Counted from the first letter of the stretch, positions 51,808 to 60,465 are shown. The stretch: 64,000 nucleotides of DNA from an uncultured Acidimicrobiales bacterium (GCA_937922235.1 CAKZVC010000068.1:26516-90515), one strand, 5' to 3'. The notes: generated by a model not told the origin, from the sequence alone. Translations and numbers: made by a program.

Positions 51808-52814
51808 CGTTCCGAATCTGCCGGAGTCGATACCGAGTTGCTCGCCACGCGGATCGAGCCAGCCATAACAACGACGCCGATCGCGGTGTAATACAGCCAG
51901 ATGCGAGGACCTCGCTCCGGGCCATCTTCGTTGAAGTCGTCACCGAGGCTGTCGATCAGCGAACGCATACCGCCGAACGGGCTGAAGGTCTCCTGGAAAA
52001 AGAACCCACCCTCGCTGCGTGGCAGCGAATCGCCCACGGCGGCAAACGGGTTCACTGCCAGCAGCACCGCAGGAGGCGCTTCGTCGCCACCATCGAAGTT
52101 CGTGGCGATCGTCCACGTGAGCATGGCGAAGAAGCTTCCGATCGCAAACGCAAACGCAAGGCCGTAGCACAGCACCGTGGACGCAACGGTTCGGCGAAGC
52201 TTCGACGAGATCGCCACGCACACCGCTCCAAGCACCATGCCCGTGAAGATCAACATCGCGATGCCTCGAACAATGTCGAGGATGGTGAACCCGCCAATGA
52301 GAAAGCTGACCCCAAGGATCGGCATGGCTGCGACGACCATGAGCATCAGGAACGACAGCGCAGCGGACAGCTTTCCGATGATGATGTCGCGTGGACGCAT
52401 CATCGTCATCTGCAGAGGAACCAACGTCTGCCGCTCTCGCTCTCCCGTGATCGCTCCTGCAGTCACGCCAGGAACCAGAAAGAGCACGAGAATGAGCATG
52501 CCGAATAGCACCCATTCAAAGATCTGGCGGCCGATGCGGCCAATGTCGTTGACGCCAGGCCCAAAACCGGAGGCCGCCACACTCCCTTGATACGCAAGCC
52601 ACAGAATGAGGGTGAGCAGTCCGAGCCAAAGCGTGAGGAACAACACGACTTTGACGCCGCGCACTCGCTCGATCAGTTCTCGCCGGAGTACTGGGTTGTT
52701 GCGCAAGGAAATTCCGGCCTGAACCTTTGGCCGAGCCGGCGGCGAAACCTCCGTGGCTACTTCGGGTTCTGGAGTATCCGGGTTCGGTGTCTCTGGGTTC
52801 ATGGTGTCGCTCAC
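51804..52814 (-). CDS. ABC-2-type transporter permease
   Basis: 336 aa, GTG start overlapping the ATPase stop (GTGA); an ATG at 52802 is an alternative. A Pro-rich acidic N-terminus of about 30 residues precedes six TM segments. The motif AITGERERQTLVPLQMTMMRPRDIIIGKL is the conserved cytosolic loop of ABC-2/GldF-like permeases. A periplasmic loop lies near 235-300. With the upstream ATPase it forms a transporter; the cargo is unknown, possibly an envelope component handled by the MoxR module. Confidence 0.85.
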   Translation of the reverse strand: MSDTMNPETPNPDTPEPEVATEVSPPARPKVQAGISLRNNPVLRRELIERVRGVKVVLFLTLWLGLLTLILWLAYQGSVAASGFGPGVNDIGRIGRQIFEWVLFGMLILVLFLVPGVTAGAITGERERQTLVPLQMTMMRPRDIIIGKLSAALSFLMLMVVAAMPILGVSFLIGGFTILDIVRGIAMLIFTGMVLGAVCVAISSKLRRTVASTVLCYGLAFAFAIGSFFAMLTWTIATNFDGGDEAPPAVLLAVNPFAAVGDSLPRSEGGFFFQETFSPFGGMRSLIDSLGDDFNEDGPERGPRIWLYYTAIGVVVMAGSIRVASNSVSTPADSER

Positions 52815-53917
52815 TGGACGATTCCCTTCGTGACGTTCATGAACACGTCCTCGAGACCGCTACTGACCTCGCGGAATTCAACAACCTGACGATCGTCGCG
52901 CATCACGAGCGACCGCAAGAGTGCAATCTGCGCTGCCCTGTCGGGCACTTCAAATTCCTCTTCGGCGCCATCATCGAAGCGAACGCGCAAGCGAAGCACT
53001 GCGCCGAGGTTGGTCGTGATGCTCTCAGGCGAACCCTCAGCCAGCATGCGGCCAGCTTCCATGATGCCGACGTGGCTACAGATCTCTTGAAGCTCGCTCA
53101 AGATATGGGAGCTGACGATGATCGTCTTGCCCATACCTTGCAGCGCCCAAAGAAGTTCGCGCAGCTCGATACGTGCACGAGGATCAAGCCCAGATGCGGG
53201 CTCGTCGAGAATGAGCAGTTGCGGGTCGTGGACAAGAGCTCGGGCGAGCGACAGTCGCTGCTTCATACCGCGGCTGAGCGAGTTCACTTGGGCGTCCCGC
53301 TTCACCTCGAGCTGCACCAATTCGAGAAGTCCGTCGATGAGGTCAGGCCACTCGTTGCTCGGAATCTCATAGGCCGACGCAAAGAACTCGAGGTAGCCAC
53401 CAACGCTCAGTCCGTCGTACACGCCAAGGCCATCGGGCATGTAGCCGGTGATCCGACGAACCGCCGCGCTGTCATCGAGCGGGCTGTACCCATCGACCCA
53501 CACGTCGCCGGCAGTTGGACGAAGCAGCGAAGCAACCATGGTCATCAACGTGGTCTTGCCCGCACCGTTTGGTCCGATGAGGCCGTAGATCGATCCGCGA
53601 GGCACGGCAAGCGATACGTCGCCAACAGCAGGCAGTGCGCCGTACATTTTGGTCAGCCCCGATGTCCGCACGATCGCGTCAGGAACCTCGATGCGCGGAC
53701 GGTTGGGCAACAGCATGGCCGCATCGCCCGGTGCGTATGCCTGGCCCGGAGAAGGTGCAGGTGGAGCCGGAGTTGCTGGTGAGGTAACGACGATCGGCTG
53801 CCCGGTCGGAGGTGGTGGCGGCGGCGGGGGTGCCGATGGCGTGGCCGCACCACTCGTCGTCGGCGAGGTTGGTCGCGGTGGTGGCGGAGTCTCGCCCGGC
53901 CAGACATCGTCAGCCAT
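52811..53917 (-). CDS. ABC transporter ATPase
   Basis: 368 aa. An 80-residue Pro/Thr/Ala-rich N-terminus (a long Pro run near residues 30-37) precedes the nucleotide-binding domain. Walker A GLIGPNGAGKTT (112-123), signature LSRGMKQRLSLARAL, Walker B LLILDEPASGLDP, H-loop VSSHIL. The disordered N-terminal extension is unusual for the family. It overlaps the upstream secreted-protein gene by 8 nt and the permease by GTGA. A partner of the ABC-2 permease. Confidence 0.9.
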   Translation of the reverse strand: MADDVWPGETPPPPRPTSPTTSGAATPSAPPPPPPPPTGQPIVVTSPATPAPPAPSPGQAYAPGDAAMLLPNRPRIEVPDAIVRTSGLTKMYGALPAVGDVSLAVPRGSIYGLIGPNGAGKTTLMTMVASLLRPTAGDVWVDGYSPLDDSAAVRRITGYMPDGLGVYDGLSVGGYLEFFASAYEIPSNEWPDLIDGLLELVQLEVKRDAQVNSLSRGMKQRLSLARALVHDPQLLILDEPASGLDPRARIELRELLWALQGMGKTIIVSSHILSELQEICSHVGIMEAGRMLAEGSPESITTNLGAVLRLRVRFDDGAEEEFEVPDRAAQIALLRSLVMRDDRQVVEFREVSSGLEDVFMNVTKGIVQ

Positions 53918-56462
53918 CGGCCTCTCCTCCTGGTCGAGTAATCGTTACATCGAGTTCGTACTCACCAAACCCGCCACCGCCCAGCGGCCGAGCTTCGATC
54001 TCGTAGACGCCATCTGCCTCTGCGCTGAAACGGACGAGGCTGTCGGTGCTGTTGCCGTCGTCGTCGTTCTCGGCAATCGTCAGATCGTCGGGGTTACGGA
54101 TGACAAGTAGCGGATCGAGCTGACCGCCAAATCGTCGCATTGCCACCTCGACCTCGTCACCGGCGAGCAACGGGAGTTCCCATACGTCATATCCGCCCTC
54201 GATGAAGCCACCATCGGTCACCGAAACCGTGACTTCTTCGGACGGCGCGTCTGCGAGTTCGAACGCAAGCGGTCGACGACTCTGCTCAAAGCCACCTTGC
54301 GGTCCCTCGAAGAACTCATCTTCGAAGCGCTGTCGGCGCTCGATCTTCTCACCCGGTGGGCCGAGCTCGACCTCGTCAGCCCGATCGGTTCGGACAGCCA
54401 ATGAGAGCGCGTCACCTTGCCCTGGGTTGAAGCCATCGGACCGGAGCCGAGCGGTCAACGTGTCATCGACCCATGCTTCCTCGGGAATCACCACGAGAAT
54501 CCCCGTGTCGTCGTCAACACGGAACCAGCGCCATTCATCGTCAACCCACACCGAGAGTTCGGAGGATCCCCGAGGAAAGCGCAAGGCCAAGTTTCCTGCG
54601 TCGGCTCCCGAGGGCCGCACGAATCGCGACACCTCGGTCTGGCTTTGCGGGCCAGCAAAGTTGAAGTTGAACGTTGGCACCTGGGTCTTGAAGGCACGGA
54701 CTTGTGCTGGGAGCAGTGGCTCGTCGGTCGTGGGCATGTTCGCCCGCGCCACCAACGCGGTTCGTCCTGTTCCGTCGCGAAGGGCGTCGAGCTCACGCGA
54801 CCACCCAACTGCAGTCACGAGACCTTCGACCGAGTCGGCACCCAGTTTCGATGCTCGCCAGTCGAGCCATGACGTGCCGTTCACCGGCCCCGTCTTGATC
54901 GCCTCGCTTGGGTCGTTGTTTGGACCGAATTCGAAGAAGTTCCGCCGGTCCACGCCCCACGCACGAAGCTCGTTTCCGAAGCGTCCGCCACCACCGTTTA
55001 CCGACAGTTCGAAGTCGATCGATTCGCCGGCAGCGATGGTCGTTACTGGGGTGCTTCGGTTTCCGACCATCACGATCACTTCCTCGAGCAGCGCCGAGGT
55101 TTCATTGCGAACTGTGCCAGTCAACTCGCCATCAGAAAGGGCAAGATTCTCGATAACGAGCTGGTTCGCCATCGTCGCATCGATGCCTTGCACAACCACC
55201 GTGCCACCGCTGCCGGCATCGATTCGAAACTCGAGTTCGGTCGTCGTTCGCGATGGTCGTTGGGTAATCGGCGCACCGCCACCACCGAGACCACGTCCAT
55301 CAAAGTCGAACTCGTTGAAGCCGCCACTCGTGCCGGTGCCTACAACGGAGTAGGTCTCAGGAAGCTCAATCGTTCGGCGACCACTTCGCGAAACCAGCAG
55401 CGTTTCGGTCCGGGTGCCGCTCACCGGGTTGACCTCAACGACAGCTGCATACGCGTCGGTTCGACCACTGTTAACGAACTGACCACCAACAAAGACACCC
55501 GTGGTGAACAGCACGGCGAGCGCTGGCAGGACAATCCATGTCAACGATTGCTTGTTTCGTGAGCTCAACAAGGCGAAGGTCAGCGGGCCGGCCACGAGGA
55601 GGTACACGAGGAGAATGATCGTCAGTACTCGCAAGCTCGGTACTGAAAATCCGCCGTCTCGGAACAGTTCGATGTTCGACCCACGGGGTCCATCAAATTG
55701 GACGCTCGGATCTGACGCCACTGTCAGACCTGGTGAGACGTGGTCGTTCCAGTCACGACCGACGTAACGCACAATTCCTGCACCAACGAGCTCGTGTGGG
55801 CCATCCTCGGCCGATGGAGCTGGCAGCCACTCATCGACCGAACCGCTCTCGGCGGCGACGAGCAGCTGCTTGCCGCCCCACACCCACGACAGAAGCACGT
55901 TTTGTTCCTCGGGCGAGAGCGCTCGGACACTTGCCGGGCTAACGACGAGCGAGTCGAGCCCCGGCAGCAGGCGAAGATCATCCAGCTCGATCAGCGAGGC
56001 CTTTCCGACATCGGGGTTCAACGTGACCTCGTCGCCGGGAGCCTCGATTCCCAGCAGGCCAACCGCATTCTCGTTTGCGGCTTGCGCGTTTACCTCGGCC
56101 GTGGCGAGCTCATCGCTACCGGAAAGCAATGCTGCTTCAACTCGACGCAACTCGAACAGATCGGTCGGGACCAGGATGACTTGGCGCACTTCAGTGTTCG
56201 CAGCCAGAGCGAGTGGATACCGCCAGCTCATGTTCAGGCCCGGCACCGCAACCTCGAGCTCTGCCTCGACAGCCCGACGGGATTCGACGGTGACCTGCAA
56301 CGGAACGACCGCTGCGCCGTTCGATGTTCGAAGAAGTTCGATCTCTACGACCGCCACTCGTTCCTCATCTTGCGCCCCAGCAGCAGGTGCCACGAGGCCC
56401 ACAAGCAGCAGAAATAGCGCGGCCAGGCCAGCAACTCGTGCTGCGCTTTGCAATTTCGCCAT
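53910..56462 (-). CDS. Secreted/membrane PPC-domain protein, first gene of the MoxR operon
   Basis: 850 aa from ATG 56462. Signal peptide ARVAGLAALFLLLVGLVAPAAGA with cleavage near residue 30 (AGA/QDEE). An N-terminal beta-rich domain of about 230 residues, then a TM pair (LTIILLVYLLVAGPLTFALL; IVLPALAVLFTTGVFVGG, about 262-330), then a large extracytoplasmic part. A PPC-like domain closes the protein (about 755-850: WELPLLAGDEVEVAMRRFGG; GVYEIEARPLGGG). No enzyme motif seen. It is divergent from the 56589 gene across 126 nt, so the operon promoter lies there. Confidence 0.8.
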   Translation of the reverse strand: MAKLQSAARVAGLAALFLLLVGLVAPAAGAQDEERVAVVEIELLRTSNGAAVVPLQVTVESRRAVEAELEVAVPGLNMSWRYPLALAANTEVRQVILVPTDLFELRRVEAALLSGSDELATAEVNAQAANENAVGLLGIEAPGDEVTLNPDVGKASLIELDDLRLLPGLDSLVVSPASVRALSPEEQNVLLSWVWGGKQLLVAAESGSVDEWLPAPSAEDGPHELVGAGIVRYVGRDWNDHVSPGLTVASDPSVQFDGPRGSNIELFRDGGFSVPSLRVLTIILLVYLLVAGPLTFALLSSRNKQSLTWIVLPALAVLFTTGVFVGGQFVNSGRTDAYAAVVEVNPVSGTRTETLLVSRSGRRTIELPETYSVVGTGTSGGFNEFDFDGRGLGGGGAPITQRPSRTTTELEFRIDAGSGGTVVVQGIDATMANQLVIENLALSDGELTGTVRNETSALLEEVIVMVGNRSTPVTTIAAGESIDFELSVNGGGGRFGNELRAWGVDRRNFFEFGPNNDPSEAIKTGPVNGTSWLDWRASKLGADSVEGLVTAVGWSRELDALRDGTGRTALVARANMPTTDEPLLPAQVRAFKTQVPTFNFNFAGPQSQTEVSRFVRPSGADAGNLALRFPRGSSELSVWVDDEWRWFRVDDDTGILVVIPEEAWVDDTLTARLRSDGFNPGQGDALSLAVRTDRADEVELGPPGEKIERRQRFEDEFFEGPQGGFEQSRRPLAFELADAPSEEVTVSVTDGGFIEGGYDVWELPLLAGDEVEVAMRRFGGQLDPLLVIRNPDDLTIAENDDDGNSTDSLVRFSAEADGVYEIEARPLGGGGFGEYELDVTITRPGGEADG

Positions 56463-56588
56463 GAGGACCAAGAGTATTCCCTTACCGGGTGCCACATATG
56501 GCACCGCGTATCTATTCACGTCTTAGACGGCGAAAAGGTTCAGAAAAGTTCCATGACATCTTCGTGTCGGCGAATACTGTCGGCAGGT
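56463..56588. promoter_or_regulatory. Divergent promoter region of the MoxR operon
   Basis: 126 nt between the first operon gene and the plus-strand membrane protein. It must hold the promoter of the 12.7-kb unit. No strong inverted repeat or obvious -10/-35 pair was recognised; the stretch is AT-richer than flanking genes. Confidence 0.45.
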
Positions 56589-57422
56589 ATGGAAGAACCA
56601 AACCTGGTCCTTGACGAGCTTGAAGAGCGCTTCAGCGCCTTCCAACTCGTGCGAAAAACGGATGAAGACGCCAAAGGCGTGGCACTCGCTGAGCTCGGCG
56701 CAACTTCGGAAGTTGATGGCGACATCATTCTGGAGCTCACGTCGACCTGGCCGCTTGGGCACCCCGAACGGTTTGAAGAAGCGCACATGCTCGTCGTCCG
56801 TTCGCTTGAAGTACTCGATCGCAACGGTGCTCGGGGCGTGAAGACCAACGCACCGATCGGACCCCTCAACCACGTCGCAGGCGTGCTCATTCAGCTCGTC
56901 ACCCGGTTCATTGTTCGCCAGCATCTCAAGCGTCAGATCCAACACATCCACTGGCTCTACGTTCGGCGCGAGGCCAACACCGACCTCGACAACCCGTTCC
57001 GCAGCAAGTTGCGACGTGCTCGTATTGAAGCCGAGCGTCTCGTACCGACGTTCAACACCAACCCGCTTGGCGTTCCGACGTTCATCTTCGGTGGTGCTGT
57101 CCTGTCGTGGATCCTCGGCACGCTTCAGGTTCTGATCGCCGGGCTGAACACGTGGTACTGGCAAGCGCTTGCGGCGCTACTCGTATCGATCGTCGCAGGG
57201 ATTGCATCGTGGATCGTCGTGCGCGGCGCGGCCACAGCCCGCCATCGCATCAGGCTCACAACCGACCGTCCGATCCGGGCGCTCTACGAGACCATTGGAC
57301 GCTGCGGCGAACCCCCACGAGACGACTCGATGATCTTCATCGTCGTGGCACTAATCCTCGGCGTACTCGCCGCGATCGCGATCCCCGTCGGCCTAGCCAT
57401 CGCCGGAATCGCCAACCTCTAG
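56589..57422 (+). CDS. Conserved three-TM membrane protein of unknown function
   Basis: 277 aa from ATG 56589 (MEEPNLVLDELEERF). A soluble N-terminal half is helical and contains HMLVVRSLEVLDRNGARG; TM segments lie at about 166-190 (VPTFIFGGAVLSWILGTLQV), 196-215 (WQALAALLVSIVAGIASWI) and 250-272 (MIFIVVALILGVLAAIAIPV). A basic stretch before TM1 (RSKLRRARIEAERL) gives topology. I do not recognise the family. It is divergent from the MoxR operon, so co-regulation is possible. Confidence 0.7.
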   Translation: MEEPNLVLDELEERFSAFQLVRKTDEDAKGVALAELGATSEVDGDIILELTSTWPLGHPERFEEAHMLVVRSLEVLDRNGARGVKTNAPIGPLNHVAGVLIQLVTRFIVRQHLKRQIQHIHWLYVRREANTDLDNPFRSKLRRARIEAERLVPTFNTNPLGVPTFIFGGAVLSWILGTLQVLIAGLNTWYWQALAALLVSIVAGIASWIVVRGAATARHRIRLTTDRPIRALYETIGRCGEPPRDDSMIFIVVALILGVLAAIAIPVGLAIAGIANL

Positions 57423-57424
57423 TT

Positions 57425-57469
57425 TTTGTGAAGGATTTGATACCTGTCAGGTATCAAATCCTTCACAAA
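57425..57469. repeat. 45-nt perfect palindrome, second REP-like family
   Basis: Two 22-nt arms around a central T; the inner half is GATTTGATACCTG and its exact complement. It lies between the stops of the convergent 56589 and glpD genes (two nt from one stop, three from the other). It differs in sequence from the GGGACNGTCCC family but has the same odd-length, single-base-axis design and the same position at gene ends. Confidence 0.92.
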
Positions 57470-57472
57470 TCT

Positions 57473-59104
57473 CTAGGTGGCGGCGTCGATGGCGTCCTTT
57501 TTGGCGAGGTATTCGCCGAGCTTCTGATCTGACTTGTCGTCGAACAAGATGCGGGCGACCTCGGCCAGACCATCGCCTTCGCGGATCTTCTCGTTGCGGA
57601 CAACCAGATCGATCTTCGATCGACGAAGCATGAAGTCTTCGAGATGCGTGATCATCTCGTGGCGGGCAGCATGATGCAGTTCGACACGCAGATAGTCAGC
57701 GCTCGCGAGGATGTCTTCACCCATGACTGGGTTCTCGCGGATCTCATCGAGCATGGCGAACGCTCGGCGTCCGTAGCGACGCCACAGGCGTTCACTCAAC
57801 GGTTCGACACCCTTCTTGTGGCGGAGGTTGTCGAGCTTCATCCGTTTGGCCTGACGCATGAAGTCATTGCGGACGGCTTCTGACGGCTCGCCGAACCAGT
57901 CTTCCTGATCGGGTTCGAGGACGAAACCGAGCTTCTCGATCTCGTCCGCGACCTCTTCGCCAACGTTTAAGCAGTCGGTGATCTTGCCACCGAAGATCGT
58001 GATGATGCGGCGCTCGACGTCGAGATCGATCTCGTGCTTGCGCGACAACTTCGTCCAGTCGACGTGATCGCGGTTGTCGCCATCGTTTGGCACGACGAGC
58101 GGCCGCACGCCACAGCGCTCGGCAATGATGTCGGCCTTTGTAAGCGGAGAGTCGAGGTCGAGTCGGTTGTTGATCTGCTCGAGCAGGAACTCGCGGTCCT
58201 CATCGGTCACCTCGGTGAACGGAGTGTCGACACGAGTGTCGGTGGTTCCAATAACCGAGCGGCGGCCCATAGGGATGACATAGAAGAGACGCTGGGTGTC
58301 GTCGAAGAATGCGAGCACACGCTCGTTCTCGGTGAGCTGCGGAACGACCAGGTGAATGCCCTTGGAGTAGGCAATGCGGTGCGAGGTCTCGTTCTGCCAC
58401 TTGGTGTTCAGACCATCGACGAACGGCCCAGCGGCGTTGACGATTGCCTTTGCCGTGAGCGAGAACTCGTTGCCGGTTTCGAGATCCTGCATGGCAACGT
58501 TCCAGTTGGCGCCGTGCTGCGTTGCATCCACCAGCTCGACGTAGTTTGCGGCCGTGGCGCCAGCTTCGATCGACTGGCGAACGAAGTTCCACACAAAACG
58601 GCTGTCGTTATCGCGCAAGTAGGCGTCGTAGTACTCGATACCGCCACGCACGTTTGTTGTGTCGACGACCGGCTCTTGCTCTTTGATCTCCTCAGCACCA
58701 ACCAGCTGCGGGCGATGCGTCTGGAAGTTGCCGATCGCCCAGTAGGCCGAGCTACCAAGCGCAGCAAGCCACGGCGGAAACGGCGAGCCATGATCGAGCG
58801 CAGCCATGAACCCGAGCTGGGTGATGTTCGTTGGGTAGGCCTTGAGCAGCCGGTTGCGGCTAAGCGAAAGCTTGCGCACCAGGTTGAGCTCGTAGTTCTC
58901 GAGGTACTTGAAGCCACCCCATGCCAGGTTCGACGAGGACGAGCTCGTGAACCCAGCCCAGTCACCTCGATCGACGATTGCGACATCGAGGCCACGTCCA
59001 GCAAGGACGGCTGCGGATACGGCACCATTGATTCCGCCACCGACGATAAGGACGTCAAACGTCCCTCCATCGAGACGGGCGACATTGCTCGCGCGGAGTT
59101 CCAT
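57473..59104 (-). CDS. glpD: FAD-dependent glycerol-3-phosphate dehydrogenase
   Basis: 543 aa from ATG 59104 (ATG 59113 would add three residues). N-terminal DVLIVGGGINGAVSAAVLA and the GlpD signature SSSSSNLAWGGFKYLENYE. YSKGIHLVVP and FYVIPMGRRSVIGTTDT are typical for the substrate domain; the C-terminal helical cap contains ELHHAARHEMITHLEDFMLRRSK. It oxidises sn-glycerol-3-phosphate to DHAP with electrons to menaquinone at the membrane. No glpF or glpK neighbour. The 45-nt palindrome lies three nt past its stop. Confidence 0.92.
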   Translation of the reverse strand: MELRASNVARLDGGTFDVLIVGGGINGAVSAAVLAGRGLDVAIVDRGDWAGFTSSSSSNLAWGGFKYLENYELNLVRKLSLSRNRLLKAYPTNITQLGFMAALDHGSPFPPWLAALGSSAYWAIGNFQTHRPQLVGAEEIKEQEPVVDTTNVRGGIEYYDAYLRDNDSRFVWNFVRQSIEAGATAANYVELVDATQHGANWNVAMQDLETGNEFSLTAKAIVNAAGPFVDGLNTKWQNETSHRIAYSKGIHLVVPQLTENERVLAFFDDTQRLFYVIPMGRRSVIGTTDTRVDTPFTEVTDEDREFLLEQINNRLDLDSPLTKADIIAERCGVRPLVVPNDGDNRDHVDWTKLSRKHEIDLDVERRIITIFGGKITDCLNVGEEVADEIEKLGFVLEPDQEDWFGEPSEAVRNDFMRQAKRMKLDNLRHKKGVEPLSERLWRRYGRRAFAMLDEIRENPVMGEDILASADYLRVELHHAARHEMITHLEDFMLRRSKIDLVVRNEKIREGDGLAEVARILFDDKSDQKLGEYLAKKDAIDAAT

Positions 59105-59184
59105 GCCATCCATGGTAGCGATCGGCTATCACCCGAGGGCGGGCCGAACGCTCACAGCTGTCACATTCGCCGTATTCTGTTGCG

Positions 59185-59559
59185 ATGGAACAACCGATGA
59201 CGATCTTCGATGCAGTTGGCGGCACGCCATGGTTTGAGGCGATGATCGATCGGTTCTACGACGCGGTCGAAACCGACCTCCTACTGCGGCCGATGTACCC
59301 CGACGACCTCACCGAGTCTCGAGAGCACATGGTGAAGTTCCTGTCGCAGTACTGGGGCGGACCAACCACGTACTCCGACGAACGCGGCCACCCACGCCTC
59401 CGCATGCGCCACGCACCCTTCGTGATCACGAGCACCGAGAAAGACGCCTGGCTCAAACACATGCTCGCCGCAGTCCGATCCGGCGACCTCCACCCCGAAA
59501 TCGAACAAAAGATGGTCGACTACTTCGACATGGCCGCCGGCCACATGATCAACCACTGA
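59185..59559 (+). CDS. glbO: Group II truncated haemoglobin (GlbO-like)
   Basis: 124 aa. Proximal His in RGHPRLRMRHAPFVI, the YWGGP element before it, and Trp (G8 position) in DAWLKHML. Start MEQPMTIFDAVGG; an ATG four codons later is an alternative. Group II globins bind oxygen or NO, and in actinobacteria protect terminal oxidases or detoxify NO and peroxide. It is divergent from glpD, which feeds electrons to the respiratory chain. The stop is followed by repeat copy B. Confidence 0.9.
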   Translation: MEQPMTIFDAVGGTPWFEAMIDRFYDAVETDLLLRPMYPDDLTESREHMVKFLSQYWGGPTTYSDERGHPRLRMRHAPFVITSTEKDAWLKHMLAAVRSGDLHPEIEQKMVDYFDMAAGHMINH

Positions 59560-59563
59560 TTTA

Positions 59564-59621
59564 CCCGGGCTTCGCCCTCCATCGGTCGCATCGTCGCTTC
59601 GCTTTGGATGCTCGGCTGCTG
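59564..59621. repeat. 58-nt dispersed repeat, copy B
   Basis: About 90 percent identical to 33298-33355 (six scattered differences). It begins four bases after the globin stop codon with CCCGGGCTTCGCCCTCCATC. It opens the 554-nt gap 59560-60113, which holds only repeats and a terminator. Confidence 0.8.
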
Positions 59622-59725
59622 CGCCCAAGGCGGCGCCCGGTCGCTCGTCCCTCCCTCCCTCCGGAGCTGGCGAGTCCTTCGGGCGAATACAGGCTCGCGT
59701 GTTTGGCTGGCCCCAGCCCCGCTGT

Positions 59726-59875
59726 CGCCGGAGCCGTGGATTGCGGCGGCGCAACTCGACGTGACGTGCTCCGCAGGCCGACTTTGGTGAAGCAAGCGAA
59801 GCGGAGCGAAACCCGAGACCGAAGCAGTGCGACACGGTGAGGTGAAGCCCAGCAATCCACGGCGCGCCTCCGGCG
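59726..59875. repeat. Palindrome-held 113-nt element, copy 1
   Basis: The 113-nt core 59742-59854 repeats at 59936-60048 with three differences. It is enclosed by complementary arms: CCGTGGATTGC (59734-59744) with 59852-59862, and CGCCGGAG (59726-59733) with 59868-59875. An internal hairpin GCTCCGC (59768-59774)/GCGGAGC (59801-59807) is conserved in both copies. No credible protein is encoded; frames in it are repeat-derived. Confidence 0.83.
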
Positions 59876-59924
59876 CCCTAGCCAGGCGAGCAACAGCGGT
59901 GACCGACCAGGGTGGGGACGCCAG

Positions 59925-60059
59925 CCGTAGCCGAGTGCGGCGGCGCAACTCGACGTGACGTGCTCCGCAGGCCGACTTTGGTGAAGCAAGCGAAGCGGAG
60001 CGAAACCCGAGGCCGAAGGAGTACGACACGGTGAGGTGAAGCCCAGCACTCGGCAACGG
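59925..60059. repeat. Palindrome-held 113-nt element, copy 2
   Basis: Core 59936-60048, 97 percent identical to copy 1. The enclosing arms are different in sequence but again complementary: GCCGAGTGC (59930-59938) with GCACTCGGC (60046-60054), plus CCGT/ACGG outside a one-base bulge. Conservation of pairing without conservation of sequence is the striking feature. Confidence 0.83.
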
Positions 60060-60079
60060 GCAGCGGACAGAAAACGGAG

Positions 60080-60106
60080 AAGGCCACCGCAGTTGCGGTG
60101 GCCCTT
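60080..60106 (-). terminator. Terminator of the tRNA-Asp/tRNA-Phe transcript
   Basis: GGCCACCGCA (82-91 of the 60000 block) pairs with TGCGGTGGCC (94-103), followed on the minus strand by a T-rich TTCTCCGTTTTC. It lies eight bases after the 3' end of tRNA-Phe. Confidence 0.82.
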
Positions 60107-60113
60107 CGTTCGA

Positions 60114-60189
60114 TGGTGGTCAGGCCCGGCGTCGATCCGGGGACCTACCGCTTTTCAGGCGGTCGCTCTGCCAACTGAGCTACCTGACC
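60114..60189 (-). tRNA. tRNA-Phe(GAA)
   Basis: Read on the minus strand: acceptor GGTCAGG pairs with CCTGACC, D-arm GCTCAGTTGGCAGAGC, anticodon stem-loop ACCGC-CTGAAAA-GCGGT with anticodon GAA, T-stem CCCGG/CCGGG, discriminator A, and encoded CCA. 76 nt including CCA. Second gene of a two-tRNA transcript after tRNA-Asp. Confidence 0.96.
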
Positions 60190-60247
60190 AGAACATACAG
60201 AGTGTCGACCGAAGCTGACCTCGCTGGAACGAAGTTCCAGATGTAGT

Positions 60248-60325
60248 TGGCGGTCCCGACGAGATTTGAACTCGCGACCTCCGCCTTGACAGGGCGGCGT
60301 GAACTCCTGACTTCACCACGGGACC
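60248..60325 (-). tRNA. tRNA-Asp(GTC)
   Basis: Minus strand: acceptor GGTCCCG pairs with CGGGACC, anticodon stem-loop CCGCC-CTGTCAA-GGCGG with anticodon GTC, T-arm GCGAG-TTCAAAT-CTCGT, discriminator G73 as expected for Asp, and encoded CCA. 58 nt separate it from tRNA-Phe. The region 60326-60465 upstream holds its promoter and no gene. Confidence 0.96.
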
Positions 60326-60465
60326 TTTTGCTTCCTTCTCTTGCGAGAAGTCCGCACTCTCCTCCGAAGAGGCGAGCGCAGTCATGGTAGCTGTCAATCC
60401 TCCGAGCCGCTACCTCGCGGCACGAAGAACAGAAAACTCCACTGAAGACTTGGCGTCGACGACTC

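Noticed and set aside
59742..60048. Integron attC sites
   Set aside because: No GTTRRRY/RYYYAAC core at the arm ends, no cassette genes between copies and no integrase nearby.
59561..60056. Several short frames (60-178 codons) in the 59560-60113 gap
   Set aside because: They run through the 113-nt repeats in more than one frame and give mutually repetitive Arg/Ser-rich peptides; the region is better read as non-coding repeat DNA.
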